A DNA stretch of 64,000 nucleotides from Halohasta salina (GCF_024178165.1 NZ_JAMZIE010000005.1:62001-126000), one strand, 5' to 3'; positions 17,258-25,766 are shown, numbered from the stretch's first letter. Made by a program: numbers and translations. Notes: generated by a model not told the origin, from the letters alone.

Positions 17258-19287
17258 TAGAACCACCCTCCTAACAGCGCGAAGACGACAAGCAGCGCCG
17301 TCAGGCTCACCGTGAGCAACAGCGCGTAGTTACCGACGACACCGGTCTGGATGCGTTTGATCCGGTCGCCCCCGAAGAGGCTGACCGACGAGACGCCGTT
17401 GACGACGCCGTCGACGACGCCCTGATCGAAGGTGTCCGCGCCGCCGGAGACGCCGCGGGTGCGGTCCGCGAGCCAGACCTGGAACTCGTCTTGGTAGTAG
17501 TTGTTGTACAGCAACGTTTTGGCACCGCCGAGCTTGTCGGTGTGTTCGACCGGCTCGGCGACGTTGTAGAGTTTCCATGCCAGCAGCAGGCCGGCGACCG
17601 CGAGAGCCAGCGAGATGGCTGCGCCCGCGAGGACAGTTGCGACCTCAGTACCGAAGGGATAGGTCGAACTGTACGGATCGATTTCGGCGTAATGGTGCGA
17701 CGACAGCCCCTCGATACCGCCCCAGTGGTTGTCGAGCCACAGGTGGAGGTAGTCGATGCCCTCGATGCCCAGTACTTTCTGGACCGGCACCATGTTGATC
17801 CCGCCGGTGACGACCGCCAGCGCGCCGAGGACCGACAGCGGGCCCTTGACGTTCCAGCGAACGGGTTCTGGGTTGCGCGCGATTTCGCTCCGTGCGTTGC
17901 CGTGGAAGGTCAAGAAGACCATCCGGAACGTGTAGAACGCGGTCACGGGCACTGCGAGCAGTCCCATCGCGTAGCCGGCGAACAGCAGCGGCTCGCTGCC
18001 AGCGTGAATCAGTGCCTCATACAGGATCTCGTCTTTCGACCAGAACCCCGCAAAGGGGAAGATGCCCGCCAGCGCGAGCGAGCCCGCGAGGAACGTCCAG
18101 TAGGTCACGGGCATCTTGTTTTTCAGGCCACCCATATCCCACATGTTCTCGTTGTGGTGCATGGCGATGATGACCGAGCCGGCACCGAGGAACAGCAGCG
18201 CCTTGAAGAAGGCGTGGGTGGTCAGGTGGAAGACCGCCGCGACGTAGCCGCCCGAACCGAGGGCGAGCATCATATAGCCGTATTGGGAGATCGTCGAGTA
18301 GGCCAGCACCTGCTTGAGCTCCTCTTTGACGAGTCCCATCGTCGCTGCGAACAGCGCGGTGAAACCACCGACGAGCGCGATGATCCCCAGTGTCGTCGGC
18401 GTCAGCGCGTAGAAGCCGTACATCCGGGCGACCAGATAGACACCGGCGGCGACCATCGTCGCTGCGTGGATCAGCGCCGAGACGGGAGTCGGGCCCTCCA
18501 TCGCGTCGGGCAGCCAGGTATGGAGTGGGAACTGGGCGGATTTACCGATCACACCGCCCAAAACGAGCAGGCCGACGACGGTGAACCACGTCATGGTGTC
18601 GAGGCCACCAGGCGTCCAGACGTCGACGGTGCCATCGAGTGCGCCCTCGGCGAGAGCGGGGAACGATTCCGCGCCCGCGAAGGCCGCCGTGCCGAAGGTC
18701 GCAAAGACGGCGACGACGCCGACGAGCAAGAAGTAGTCACCGAACCGGGTGACGAGGAACGCCTTCTTGGCGGCCGACGGCGGGCCGGGCTCGCGGAAGT
18801 GGAAGCCGATCAGCAGGAACGAACACAGCCCCACCAGCTCGAAGAACATGAACGCCATCAGCAGGTTGTCAGCGATCACGAAGCCGAGCATGCTGGCCGT
18901 AAACAGCCCGAGGCCGGCGTAGTAGCGTGGCAGGTCGCGTTCGCCCTCGTCGTTCATATAGCCGAGACTGAACACGTGGACGAGCGTGGCGATCAGCGTC
19001 ACGATGACGAGCATCAGCGCCGACAGCGGATCGATCAGCGCGCCGAACTCCAGCGTAAACGGCTGGGAGCCGACGCCTTCGGCCCACGTCCAGTAGGTCT
19101 CTTGATGAGCGCCACCGCCGGCGACCGACGCCAGTACCCACAACGACAACAGCAGCGAGCCCGCGGTGGCAGCGATCCCACCGTAGGCACCCTTCTTCGG
19201 GAGCTGTTTCCCGATGAACAGTGCGACGACGAACGAGACGAACGGCAACAGAACGATTGCCGGAACGTAGTCGAATGCGGTTACCAT
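17257..19287 (-). CDS. nuoL: NADH-quinone oxidoreductase-like subunit L
   Basis: The 676-residue protein is the largest membrane-arm subunit. It shows SLGYMNDEGERDLPRYYAGL, FPLHTWLPDAMEGPTPVSAL, EELKQVLAYSTISQYGYMML and a long C-terminal extension that ends in a further TM helix (NYALLLTVSLTALLVVFALL), the region of the lateral helix in NuoL. It starts 4 bases after nuoK ends and overlaps nuoM by one base. Confidence 0.95.
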   Translation of the reverse strand: MVTAFDYVPAIVLLPFVSFVVALFIGKQLPKKGAYGGIAATAGSLLLSLWVLASVAGGGAHQETYWTWAEGVGSQPFTLEFGALIDPLSALMLVIVTLIATLVHVFSLGYMNDEGERDLPRYYAGLGLFTASMLGFVIADNLLMAFMFFELVGLCSFLLIGFHFREPGPPSAAKKAFLVTRFGDYFLLVGVVAVFATFGTAAFAGAESFPALAEGALDGTVDVWTPGGLDTMTWFTVVGLLVLGGVIGKSAQFPLHTWLPDAMEGPTPVSALIHAATMVAAGVYLVARMYGFYALTPTTLGIIALVGGFTALFAATMGLVKEELKQVLAYSTISQYGYMMLALGSGGYVAAVFHLTTHAFFKALLFLGAGSVIIAMHHNENMWDMGGLKNKMPVTYWTFLAGSLALAGIFPFAGFWSKDEILYEALIHAGSEPLLFAGYAMGLLAVPVTAFYTFRMVFLTFHGNARSEIARNPEPVRWNVKGPLSVLGALAVVTGGINMVPVQKVLGIEGIDYLHLWLDNHWGGIEGLSSHHYAEIDPYSSTYPFGTEVATVLAGAAISLALAVAGLLLAWKLYNVAEPVEHTDKLGGAKTLLYNNYYQDEFQVWLADRTRGVSGGADTFDQGVVDGVVNGVSSVSLFGGDRIKRIQTGVVGNYALLLTVSLTALLVVFALLGGWF

Positions 19288-19291
19288 ATCG

Positions 19292-19594
19292 TTACCACCT
19301 CATTGTTGCTGCCTGCATCACGTCGACGTCTCCGAAGTTGCGGTACAGCGCGAGGATGATGCCGATGCCGACCGCGACCTCCGCGGCCGCCAAGGCGATG
19401 GCGAACAGCGCGAACGTCTGGCCGGTGAGGTTGCCCCAGTAGAACGAGAAGGCAACCAGATTGATGTTCGCGGCGTTCAGCATCAGCTCGACCGACATCA
19501 GGAAGTACAGCGCGTTCCGCCGCGTCAGGATGCCGAAGAGGCCGATACAGAACAGCCCCGACGACAGCAGGAGATAGTACTCGACCGGCACCAT
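19292..19594 (-). CDS. nuoK: NADH-quinone oxidoreductase-like subunit K
   Basis: The 100-residue, three-TM protein has YLLLSSGLFCIGLFGILTRR, then NALYFLMSVELMLNAANINL, with the conserved intramembrane glutamate (VEL), and ALAAAEVAVGIGIILALYRN with the second glutamate (AEV). These carboxylates form the E-channel of complex I. Its start overlaps the nuoJ2 stop. Confidence 0.95.
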   Translation of the reverse strand: MVPVEYYLLLSSGLFCIGLFGILTRRNALYFLMSVELMLNAANINLVAFSFYWGNLTGQTFALFAIALAAAEVAVGIGIILALYRNFGDVDVMQAATMRW

Positions 19595-19968
19595 CAGCGG
19601 TCACCTCCCTCGGAATCGTCGCCGCTGACGGGGCCGTCGACGATGTCGCGGCCGCCGTCGGTCAGCGCCGAGACGATCGTCCCCTCGTCCTCGCGTTTGG
19701 CGAGATAGACCGCGCTATCGAGGGCGACATCGAGCGCGATGGCGATGATCAGGAACGCGGCGAGGAAGCCCTCTACGGGGATCTCGCCGAGGCCGATGTC
19801 GAACAGCGCGTAGCCGATCGTGTGGACGATCGACTCGCCGGCGGGGAACCCTACGGGGTCGCCGAAGCCGCCGGCCGAGCCGAGGATCACCGCCGCCAGC
19901 ACGCCGAACAGTGCGACTGCCGCAATGCCGGGGGCTCGTGAGGAGCTGCCCGGTCGGTCGTCGGTCAT
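19594..19968 (-). CDS. nuoJ2: NuoJ-like subunit, C-terminal half (J2)
   Basis: The 124-residue protein carries two or three TM segments (GIAAVALFGVLAAVILGSAGG; GFLAAFLIIAIALDVALDSAV) and a hydrophilic acidic tail. In haloarchaea NuoJ is split into two adjacent genes; this is the second, with the part that follows the pi-bulge helix. It overlaps nuoJ1 by 4 bases and nuoK by one, so the halves should be made at equal amounts. Confidence 0.85.
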   Translation of the reverse strand: MTDDRPGSSSRAPGIAAVALFGVLAAVILGSAGGFGDPVGFPAGESIVHTIGYALFDIGLGEIPVEGFLAAFLIIAIALDVALDSAVYLAKREDEGTIVSALTDGGRDIVDGPVSGDDSEGGDR

Positions 19969-20231
19969 ACGTTGCTCACCTCCGTCTCCGTTTCTCGTCG
20001 CGTCAGCATCACGGCGAACGTAATCAGGATGAGAACCCCGCCGACGTAGACGAGGATCTGCATCGCTGCAATGAATTCGGCTTGCAGCAGTACGTAGTGC
20101 ACCGCGACGCTCAACAGCGCGCCGCCCAGTAGCAACGACGCGTGAAACACGTCGTCGACGAGGACGACACCCATGCTGAAGCCCAACGTGATCAGGGCGA
20201 ACAGCGCGAACGCGATGGTCTCATAAACCAT
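19965..20231 (-). CDS. nuoJ1: NuoJ-like subunit, N-terminal half (J1)
   Basis: The 88-residue, three-TM protein has the NuoJ core: TIAFALFALITLGFSMGVVL, then SLLLGGALLSVAVHYVLL and the signature VYVGGVLILITFAVMLT. It matches the first half of a bacterial NuoJ. A 127-base gap with a hairpin separates it from nuoI, the only real gap inside the operon. Confidence 0.92.
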   Translation of the reverse strand: MVYETIAFALFALITLGFSMGVVLVDDVFHASLLLGGALLSVAVHYVLLQAEFIAAMQILVYVGGVLILITFAVMLTRRETETEVSNV

Positions 20232-20298
20232 TGTGTGTGTATCCTTAAGGTATCCCTTTGAAGATTTCGAGACTGATCCGTGAACTCGGGTCGAATAT

Positions 20299-20323
20299 GG
20301 CGGCCACTCACTCTCGGGCCGCC
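20299..20323 (-). repeat. Hairpin in the nuoI-nuoJ1 gap
   Basis: GGCGGCC (20299-20305) and GGCCGCC (20317-20323) form a perfect 7-bp GC stem with an 11-base loop. It lies in the only sizeable intergenic gap of the nuo operon. It may be an RNA-processing or stability element, or a partial terminator. A CCTTAAGG palindrome lies nearer nuoJ1 (20243-20250). Confidence 0.5.
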
Positions 20324-20358
20324 AAAACTGTCACCGATGCCGACGGATCGTCCGATCG

Positions 20359-20820
20359 TTACTGGTAGTCGACTTCGCCGTCACCCTCGCCGATCCACGC
20401 CCCACGGTCGGGGTTCCGCGAGTTCAGCGGGTCGATCCCCTTGTACCACGGCACGTTTTTGAGTTGCTCTTTGTTGTAGATGAACTCGTCTTTCGTGTCG
20501 GCGGTGAACTCGAAGTTCTGGGTCAGCAGGATGGCGTCGACGGGACAGACCTCCTCGCAGAGTCGGCAGTAGATACACTGGCCGATGTGGAGGTTGTACT
20601 GCTCGCCGTTGCGCTGGTCGTCCATCACGATCTGGATCGTATCGTTCGGACAGACGTTCTCGCACTGTCGACACCAGATACAGCGCTCCTGGCTGAACTT
20701 GTGGACGCCACGGAACCGCGGGCTCACTTCGGGTGCCGTCTCGGGGTATTTGACGGTGAACGTCTTTCCGTCCAGTGCGTGTTTCATCGTCGTCGCCATG
20801 CCTTTGAGAATTCCAATCAT
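20359..20820 (-). CDS. nuoI: NADH-quinone oxidoreductase-like subunit I (2x[4Fe-4S])
   Basis: The 153-residue protein contains two ferredoxin motifs, CIWCRQCENVCPNDTI and CIYCRLCEEVCPVDAI, binding clusters N6a and N6b that pass electrons toward NuoB. The N-terminus MIGILKGMATTMKHALDGKT is an amphipathic helix typical of NuoI. It overlaps nuoH by one base. Its acidic C-terminus follows the domain. Confidence 0.96.
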   Translation of the reverse strand: MIGILKGMATTMKHALDGKTFTVKYPETAPEVSPRFRGVHKFSQERCIWCRQCENVCPNDTIQIVMDDQRNGEQYNLHIGQCIYCRLCEEVCPVDAILLTQNFEFTADTKDEFIYNKEQLKNVPWYKGIDPLNSRNPDRGAWIGEGDGEVDYQ

Positions 20821-21881
20821 TATGCGATCACTCCCACGATGATGGCCGTGAGCACCAGGTTAGCGAAGGACAGCACCAACATTCCTTTCCAACCGATTTC
20901 GATCAACTGGTCGATACGCACCCGTGGGATCGCCGAGCGACACCACTGGGTGAACAGGAAGAACGCCCAGATCTTGATGACGAACCAGACGAAGCCCGGC
21001 AAGACCGGCCCGGCCGGGCCGCCAAGGAAGATCGTCGCCATGATCGCGCCGCCGAGGAAGACGTGGAGGAACTCCCCGAGGTAGAACAGCACGAAGTACA
21101 CCGAGGAGTACTCGGTCTGGTAGCCGGCGACGATCTCGGTCGGCGCTTCCGGAATGTCGAAGGGGTTGCGGCCGATCTCGGCCATGTTCGCCACGAGGAA
21201 CAGCACGAAGGCGAAGGGGTTGACGAAGGCGTACCACGCCGGGATCGAAACCCCCGCGATCGAGATGAGCGTCGACGTCTGTTCGGCGACGATCGTACTC
21301 ATCTGCAGCGAGCCCGCAAAGACGACCACCGACATCGCGGTGACGATCAGCGGGATCTCGTAGGCGATGTTCTGGGCCACTGCGCGCAGCCCGCCCATCA
21401 GCGAGTACTTGTTGTTCGAGGCGTAACCGCCGGTCACGAGCGCGACCGAGGCGATCGAGGCGAACGCGAACACCAGTGCGAGCCCCGCCTCGGGGTCCGC
21501 TAACTGGATGCCGCTGCCCATCGGGATCACCGAGAAGCCGAGCAGTGCGGAGGCCGGGAGAATGATCGGTGCGAGGTCATACGAGGGTCGGTCGGCGCCC
21601 TCAGGGATGATCAGTTCCTTCGAGAGCAGTCGCACCGAGTCGGCGACGATGATCAGCAGGCCGAACGGCCCGATCCGGTCGACGGCGATCCGGTCGGTAA
21701 ACGCCGCGGTGATCTTTCGCTTGGCCCACGGGCCGGCGACGCCGGTCATCGCCAGCATGACGTTGCCGACGATGAGCGCGCCGATCAGCCCACCGACGAC
21801 CTCGCCGGCGATCCCGCCGAGGCCCAGCAGATCGGCGATCCGCTCGGGGAGCATGACCTCCCCCTGGAGTGGGACCGCCAT
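20820..21881 (-). CDS. nuoH: NADH-quinone oxidoreductase-like subunit H
   Basis: The 353-residue, eight-TM protein shows the quinone-channel motifs GPFGLLIIVADSVRLLSKE, GYASNNKYSLMGGLRAVAQN, the loop AEIGRNPFDIPEAPTEIVAG and the YSSVYFVLFYLGEF segment. The start at 21881 overlaps the nuoCD stop as ATGA; an upstream in-frame extension is only antisense to nuoCD. It forms the base of the quinone chamber. Confidence 0.95.
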   Translation of the reverse strand: MAVPLQGEVMLPERIADLLGLGGIAGEVVGGLIGALIVGNVMLAMTGVAGPWAKRKITAAFTDRIAVDRIGPFGLLIIVADSVRLLSKELIIPEGADRPSYDLAPIILPASALLGFSVIPMGSGIQLADPEAGLALVFAFASIASVALVTGGYASNNKYSLMGGLRAVAQNIAYEIPLIVTAMSVVVFAGSLQMSTIVAEQTSTLISIAGVSIPAWYAFVNPFAFVLFLVANMAEIGRNPFDIPEAPTEIVAGYQTEYSSVYFVLFYLGEFLHVFLGGAIMATIFLGGPAGPVLPGFVWFVIKIWAFFLFTQWCRSAIPRVRIDQLIEIGWKGMLVLSFANLVLTAIIVGVIA

Positions 21882-23542
21882 CAGCGATCCACCTCGCCGA
21901 GGACGATATCGAGACTGCCGAGGCTGGCGATGGCGTCGGGGACGTACTCGCCGTTCGACATCTCGGGCAGCGTCTGCAGGTTCGAGAAGCACGGACTCCG
22001 GATCTTGAAGCGGGCCGGCTTGTCGGTGCCGTCGGCGCGCATGTAGATCCCGAGTTCGCCCTTCGCACCCTCGACCGCGCGGTAGATCTCAGTGTCGTCG
22101 TCGGGTTTGATCGTCCGCGGGACGTTCGACTGGATCGTCCGCTCGTCTTCGGGCCAGTCCTCCAAGAGGTCGACACACTGTTCGACGATCCGGGCGGACT
22201 GTTCGACCTCACGCATGCGCACGAGGAGGCGGCTGAAGTTGTCACAGCCGTCCTCGGTGACGACGTCCCAATCGAGGTTCTCATAGTAGCCGTAGGGGTC
22301 GTCACGGCGGAGATCGTAGTCGATCCCCGAGCCGCGGGCGACTGGGCCGGTCGCGCCGTAGCTCTTGGCGACCTCCGGCGGCAGGACGCCGGTGTCGACC
22401 GTCCGCAGCTGGAGGATCTCGTTGGAGGTCATCATGTCGTGGTACTCCTCGAGTGCCGTGGGGAGTTCGTCGAGGAAATCGCGGGTCTTCTCGAAGAACT
22501 CCTCGCGGGGTTCGGGGAGGTCCCAGACGACGCCGCCGAGCCGGAAGTAGTTGAACATGAGCCGCTGGCCGGTCAGGTCCTCCAGAATGTTCTGGACCCG
22601 TTCGCGGTCGCGGATCGAGTACATGAACAGCGCGGTGAAGTCGCCGTAGATGTCCAGCGCGAACGTCCCCAACGCGAGGAAGTGCGCCGCCATCCGGCAG
22701 AGCTCCGCGCCCATGGTGCGGATGACCTGTGCGTATTCGGGCACCTCGATGTCGGCCATGTCCTCCGCGACGCGCGCGTAGGCCCACTCGTTGAGCAGGC
22801 CCGCCGAGATGTAGTCCCAGCGGTCGGGGTAGGGCATGATCTGGTAGCGGTAGGTACCGTTCTGACACATCTGCTCCTCACAGCGGTGGAGGTAGCCGAT
22901 GTCGGGTTCGAGGTCGACGACCTGCTCGCCGTCGAGGACGGTCTTGATGTGGAGCACGCCGTGGGTCGCCGGGTGGTGCGGTCCGATGTTGAGGAACATC
23001 GTCTCGGAGTCACCCTCGGCTTCCTGGTCTTCCAACAGCGGGTTGGCGTGCTCGCGTAGCGGAACGACCTGCGGCTGGTCCTGATCGTAGTCCAGTCCCA
23101 GCGGGTGGCCTTGCCACGTCTCCGGCAGGAGGATCCGGCGGTGGTCGGGATGCTCGTCGTACTCGATGCCGACCAGATCGTAGGCCTCACGTTCGTGCCA
23201 GTCGGCCGTACGGAAGACCTCGTTTGCCGACTGGCTCACGGGCTGTTCCTTGTCGGCGGGGACGACGATCGAGACCTCCTGGGTGCGGTCGGCGTACTTC
23301 GTCAGGTGGTAGATCGACTCGTAGCGGTCCTCGTACTCCTGTGCGGTGACACACGAGAGGTGGTCGAAGCCCGCGTCGTCGCGGAGTCGACGCAGCGTCT
23401 CGACGACCGTGTCGGGTTTGATGACGAAGCCCGGCGCGTTGAGGTGGTCGTCGCGGCCGATGGCGAGGTCGCCCAGCAGGTCGGCGATCTCTTCGGGGGA
23501 CTGTTCGACGACGCCGGTGGTATCGGGGAGTTCCACGCTCAT
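21881..23542 (-). CDS. nuoCD: Fused NuoC-NuoD subunit
   Basis: The 553-residue protein joins NuoC (~25-160, with HLSCVTAQEYEDRYESIYHL and WHEREAYDLVGIEYDEHPDHRRIL) to NuoD (~178-553: NIGPHHPATHGVLHIKTVLDG, GYLHRCEEQM, RGSGIDYDLRRDDPYGYYE, and a C-terminal SPCFSNLQTLPEMSNG). The fused form is also found in enterobacteria. NuoD forms the quinone-binding site with NuoB. Overlaps by 4 bases with nuoB and by one with nuoH show full coupling. Confidence 0.96.
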   Translation of the reverse strand: MSVELPDTTGVVEQSPEEIADLLGDLAIGRDDHLNAPGFVIKPDTVVETLRRLRDDAGFDHLSCVTAQEYEDRYESIYHLTKYADRTQEVSIVVPADKEQPVSQSANEVFRTADWHEREAYDLVGIEYDEHPDHRRILLPETWQGHPLGLDYDQDQPQVVPLREHANPLLEDQEAEGDSETMFLNIGPHHPATHGVLHIKTVLDGEQVVDLEPDIGYLHRCEEQMCQNGTYRYQIMPYPDRWDYISAGLLNEWAYARVAEDMADIEVPEYAQVIRTMGAELCRMAAHFLALGTFALDIYGDFTALFMYSIRDRERVQNILEDLTGQRLMFNYFRLGGVVWDLPEPREEFFEKTRDFLDELPTALEEYHDMMTSNEILQLRTVDTGVLPPEVAKSYGATGPVARGSGIDYDLRRDDPYGYYENLDWDVVTEDGCDNFSRLLVRMREVEQSARIVEQCVDLLEDWPEDERTIQSNVPRTIKPDDDTEIYRAVEGAKGELGIYMRADGTDKPARFKIRSPCFSNLQTLPEMSNGEYVPDAIASLGSLDIVLGEVDR

Positions 23543-24243
23543 GGTGAATCAGCCCAGTTGTACCGCATGACCAGATCCTCGGTGTCGATCTCTTGGGCCA
23601 GTTGGTCGACGATCTCGTCGCGTTCGAGGTCGCCGAACTGTTCGAGTTCGTAGGGTTTGACCACCACGGGAGCCGACTCGCCGTTGGCGATCCGCTCCTG
23701 CAGTTTGGCGACGCCGTAGACCAGCGCCTCCGGTCGCGGCGGGCAGCCGGGGATGTGGATGTCGACCGGAATGACCTCCTCGGCACCTTTGACAACGTTG
23801 TACCCCTCCTGGAAGGGGCCGCCCGAGATCGTACACGAGCCCATGCCGATGACGAACTTGGGTTCGGGCATCTGGTCGTAGACGCGTTTCATCCGCGGGG
23901 CGAACTTCGAGACGATCGTCCCGGGGACGATGATCACGTCGGCCTGTCGCGGGGAGGCTCGCGGGACGCCCGCGCCGAAGCGGTCGAGGTCGTGTTTGAC
24001 CGCGTAGGTGTGCATCATCTCGATGCTGCAGCAGGCGATCCCGAACTGCAGCATGAACATCGACGACCCCCGCACCCAGTTCATGAACTTATCGAACTTG
24101 GTGAGGATGAACGGCGAGGAGCCGAACGCCTCCCGAAGCCGGGAGTTGAAGCGGTCGTCTTGGCCCGCGAGTCGCGCGTCGCGGGTTTCTGTAACTACAG
24201 CCGAACTGTCGGTGACGAATGGTTGTTGATTGTCGCTGCTCAT
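23539..24243 (-). CDS. nuoB: NADH-quinone oxidoreductase-like subunit B
   Basis: The 234-residue protein carries the four N2-cluster cysteines: the adjacent pair in FGIACCSIEMM, one in GMGSCTISGGPF and one in IPGCPPRPEALVYG. N2 is the terminal electron donor to quinone. The start at 24243 (MSSDNQQPF) overlaps the nuoA stop as ATGA. A ~40-residue polar N-terminal extension precedes the core. Confidence 0.96.
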   Translation of the reverse strand: MSSDNQQPFVTDSSAVVTETRDARLAGQDDRFNSRLREAFGSSPFILTKFDKFMNWVRGSSMFMLQFGIACCSIEMMHTYAVKHDLDRFGAGVPRASPRQADVIIVPGTIVSKFAPRMKRVYDQMPEPKFVIGMGSCTISGGPFQEGYNVVKGAEEVIPVDIHIPGCPPRPEALVYGVAKLQERIANGESAPVVVKPYELEQFGDLERDEIVDQLAQEIDTEDLVMRYNWADSP

Positions 24244-24653
24244 GTGTTCTGTCGTTCCGTCTTTTGCGTGGCCGCGCGCAGACTCGTGGTCCACTCGACG
24301 GCGCCGATACGCCACGCCCATACGAGACCGACGACGAGGATCCCGACGAAGATCAACATCGGGAGCAACGCCTGCGATAGCGGGGTGCCCGCCTCCAGCG
24401 CGCTGCGGTACATGACCGCCCACGGGAAGATCATCACCGTCTCGATATCGAAGACGACGAACAGCAGCGCCACCATATAGTACTGGATGTTGAGCTGCAC
24501 GTGGCCCGAGCCGGTCGGGATCTCACCGCTCTCGTAGGTTGTCGATTTACTTTGTTCGGGAACGGCCGGTCGCAGCAGCGCCGAGACCGCCATCATCGCC
24601 AGCGGGATGGCGATCCCGACGAGCGCCAGCGCCCCGATTGCTATCCATGACAT
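24240..24653 (-). CDS. nuoA: NADH-quinone oxidoreductase-like subunit A
   Basis: The 137-residue three-TM protein has the NuoA loop KSTTYESGEIPTGSGHVQLN (C-to-T form of the usual YECG motif) and helix QYYMVALLFVVFDIETVMIF with the FDIE signature. It is the first gene of the operon. I chose the ATG at 24653 (MSWIAIGALAL) because a TATA/BRE pair at 24693-24711 fits a leader of about 15-20 bases; a GTG 11 codons upstream is less likely. Confidence 0.95.
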   Translation of the reverse strand: MSWIAIGALALVGIAIPLAMMAVSALLRPAVPEQSKSTTYESGEIPTGSGHVQLNIQYYMVALLFVVFDIETVMIFPWAVMYRSALEAGTPLSQALLPMLIFVGILVVGLVWAWRIGAVEWTTSLRAATQKTERQNT

Positions 24654-24692
24654 TCGTGGTTCTCCGTAACGTGCTGAGATTTGCACCCGCCC

Positions 24693-24711
24693 CTCATAAG
24701 CGTTGATTTTT
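24693..24711 (-). promoter_or_regulatory. Promoter of the nuo operon
   Basis: On the minus strand, BRE-like AAAAATC (24705-24711) is followed by TATA-like TTATGAG (24693-24699). Transcription would start near 24668-24672, giving a short leader before nuoA at 24653. It is the only good promoter upstream of the 11-gene operon. Confidence 0.55.
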
Positions 24712-24794
24712 GACCGGCTGTCTCAGGCAGAACACCCAGCCATACAGCTTCGTTGAACTATCAGTGGTCACAGTTAATTTCCGTCGTTTGATTC

Positions 24795-24841
24795 GATGGT
24801 GCCATCATCGTAACTGACAACTCCTCGTAGGTTGTCGTTAC
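24795..24841. repeat. Two adjacent hairpins upstream of nuoA
   Basis: A near-palindrome GATGGTGCCATC (24795-24806) is followed at once by an inverted repeat: GTAACTGACAAC (24810-24821) and GTTGTCGTTAC (24831-24841), which pair over 11 bp with a single bulged T and a 9-base loop. They lie 84-130 bases upstream of the nuo promoter, in a 270-base gap with no convincing gene. They could be an operator, a small RNA or a terminator of unseen transcription. Confidence 0.5.
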
Positions 24842-24923
24842 AGTCGACGAAATCGTTTGGATCATGGCTACTGAACCGGAACTAATGGATCAACGCACAG
24901 TTGTTGTCGATAAATCGTAACTC

Positions 24924-25412
24924 ATGGCAGATACCGATAGGCAGCCAGCCCTCGCTGGGGGGATCGGAGCCGGTGTCGGCGTTGGCGTTGCAGCCGTCAT
25001 CGAGCGGTTCTTTACCGTATCGTTTCTCGTGAGCATTCCCACTGCGGCGGCTGCCGGTGGCATCGTCGCGGCGAGCCTGGTGATCGCCATCCGACACAGA
25101 TTGTGCGAACGCGTCCCCGGACCGGGAGGAACAACTAACAATAAAAAGGGGAATGCGTGTCGGAGGGAGTCGGTCAGCTACTCGTCGCTCTCACCGTCGA
25201 CCGTCGTGTCGGCAGAGATGTCAGTGGTCACTTCGAAGACCGTCGTCGAGTCCGCAGCGGCCGAATCGAGCGTGGTTTCGACGTCGAAGCTTTCGGTCTC
25301 ATCGGCCGACAGCACCGTCGGCTCGTCGACCGCGAGGACCGATTCGGCGTCGAGATCGATGTCGGCGATGGCGACTGTCGTTTCGTTCTGTTCGACCCAG
25401 ACCGAGACGTGA
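24924..25412 (+). CDS. Doubtful small membrane protein ORF, 3' half antisense to next gene
   Basis: The frame is open for 162 codons. Only its first ~64 residues look protein-like: MADTDRQPALAGGIGAGVGV and a second hydrophobic stretch (SFLVSIPTAAAAGGIVAASLVIAIRH) give two likely TM helices. From about codon 75 the sequence is serine-rich and antisense to the secreted protein gene at 25178-25690, so the true end is uncertain. It may be a real two-TM protein with a tail-to-tail overlap or an accident of composition. I do not recognise a family. Confidence 0.3.
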   Translation: MADTDRQPALAGGIGAGVGVGVAAVIERFFTVSFLVSIPTAAAAGGIVAASLVIAIRHRLCERVPGPGGTTNNKKGNACRRESVSYSSLSPSTVVSAEMSVVTSKTVVESAAAESSVVSTSKLSVSSADSTVGSSTARTDSASRSMSAMATVVSFCSTQTET

Positions 25413-25690
25413 TCATCCTCGCCGTTCGGGGCCCAGACTTCGAACTGGACGGGTGTGTCGCCGTCGGCGGCCGCCCGGACGGAGTCGTTGGCCCACGCGA
25501 GTTCGCGGGCCGTCTCGACGTCGCCGTCGGTCAGTTCGTCGTCGGGGTCGACCGTGTCGGGCGTATAGTTGGCTGGCTGTGCGACGTCCGCCGACGCTAC
25601 GGTCGACGGGGCGGTCGGTGCCGCACTGACGCCACCGGCCACGAGGGCCACAAGCGCCAGTGCCGCGAGTGTTGCTGTGGTGTATCGCAT
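25178..25690 (-). CDS. Secreted haloarchaeal protein of unknown function
   Basis: The 170-residue protein has a Sec-type signal peptide (MRYTTATLAALALVALVAGG, cleavage likely near VSA-APTAPS) and then an acidic, low-complexity body with beta-like repeats (PVQFEVWAPNGEDDHVSVWV, DIDLDAESVLAVDEPTVLSA). Three N-glycosylation sequons (NYT, NDS, NET) fit surface exposure. No cysteine or lipobox is present. The ATG at 25690 is preferred over a GTG two codons upstream. A GTGAAAAC site and a GGAACGCGTT site upstream resemble sites near the HTH regulator next door, which suggests control by it. Confidence 0.75.
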   Translation of the reverse strand: MRYTTATLAALALVALVAGGVSAAPTAPSTVASADVAQPANYTPDTVDPDDELTDGDVETARELAWANDSVRAAADGDTPVQFEVWAPNGEDDHVSVWVEQNETTVAIADIDLDAESVLAVDEPTVLSADETESFDVETTLDSAAADSTTVFEVTTDISADTTVDGESDE

Positions 25691-25766
25691 AGTCACGGGC
25701 CAGTCGGATCGTCGACGCGACCTCTGAGAGTGCGTCGCCGCCCGCGCTGCCCCGACTGTGGCTTGC

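Noticed and set aside
17491-19359. A 622-codon plus-strand frame opposite nuoL
   Set aside because: Composition is His/Arg/Asp/Gln-rich and without TM segments; nuoL on the other strand is certain.
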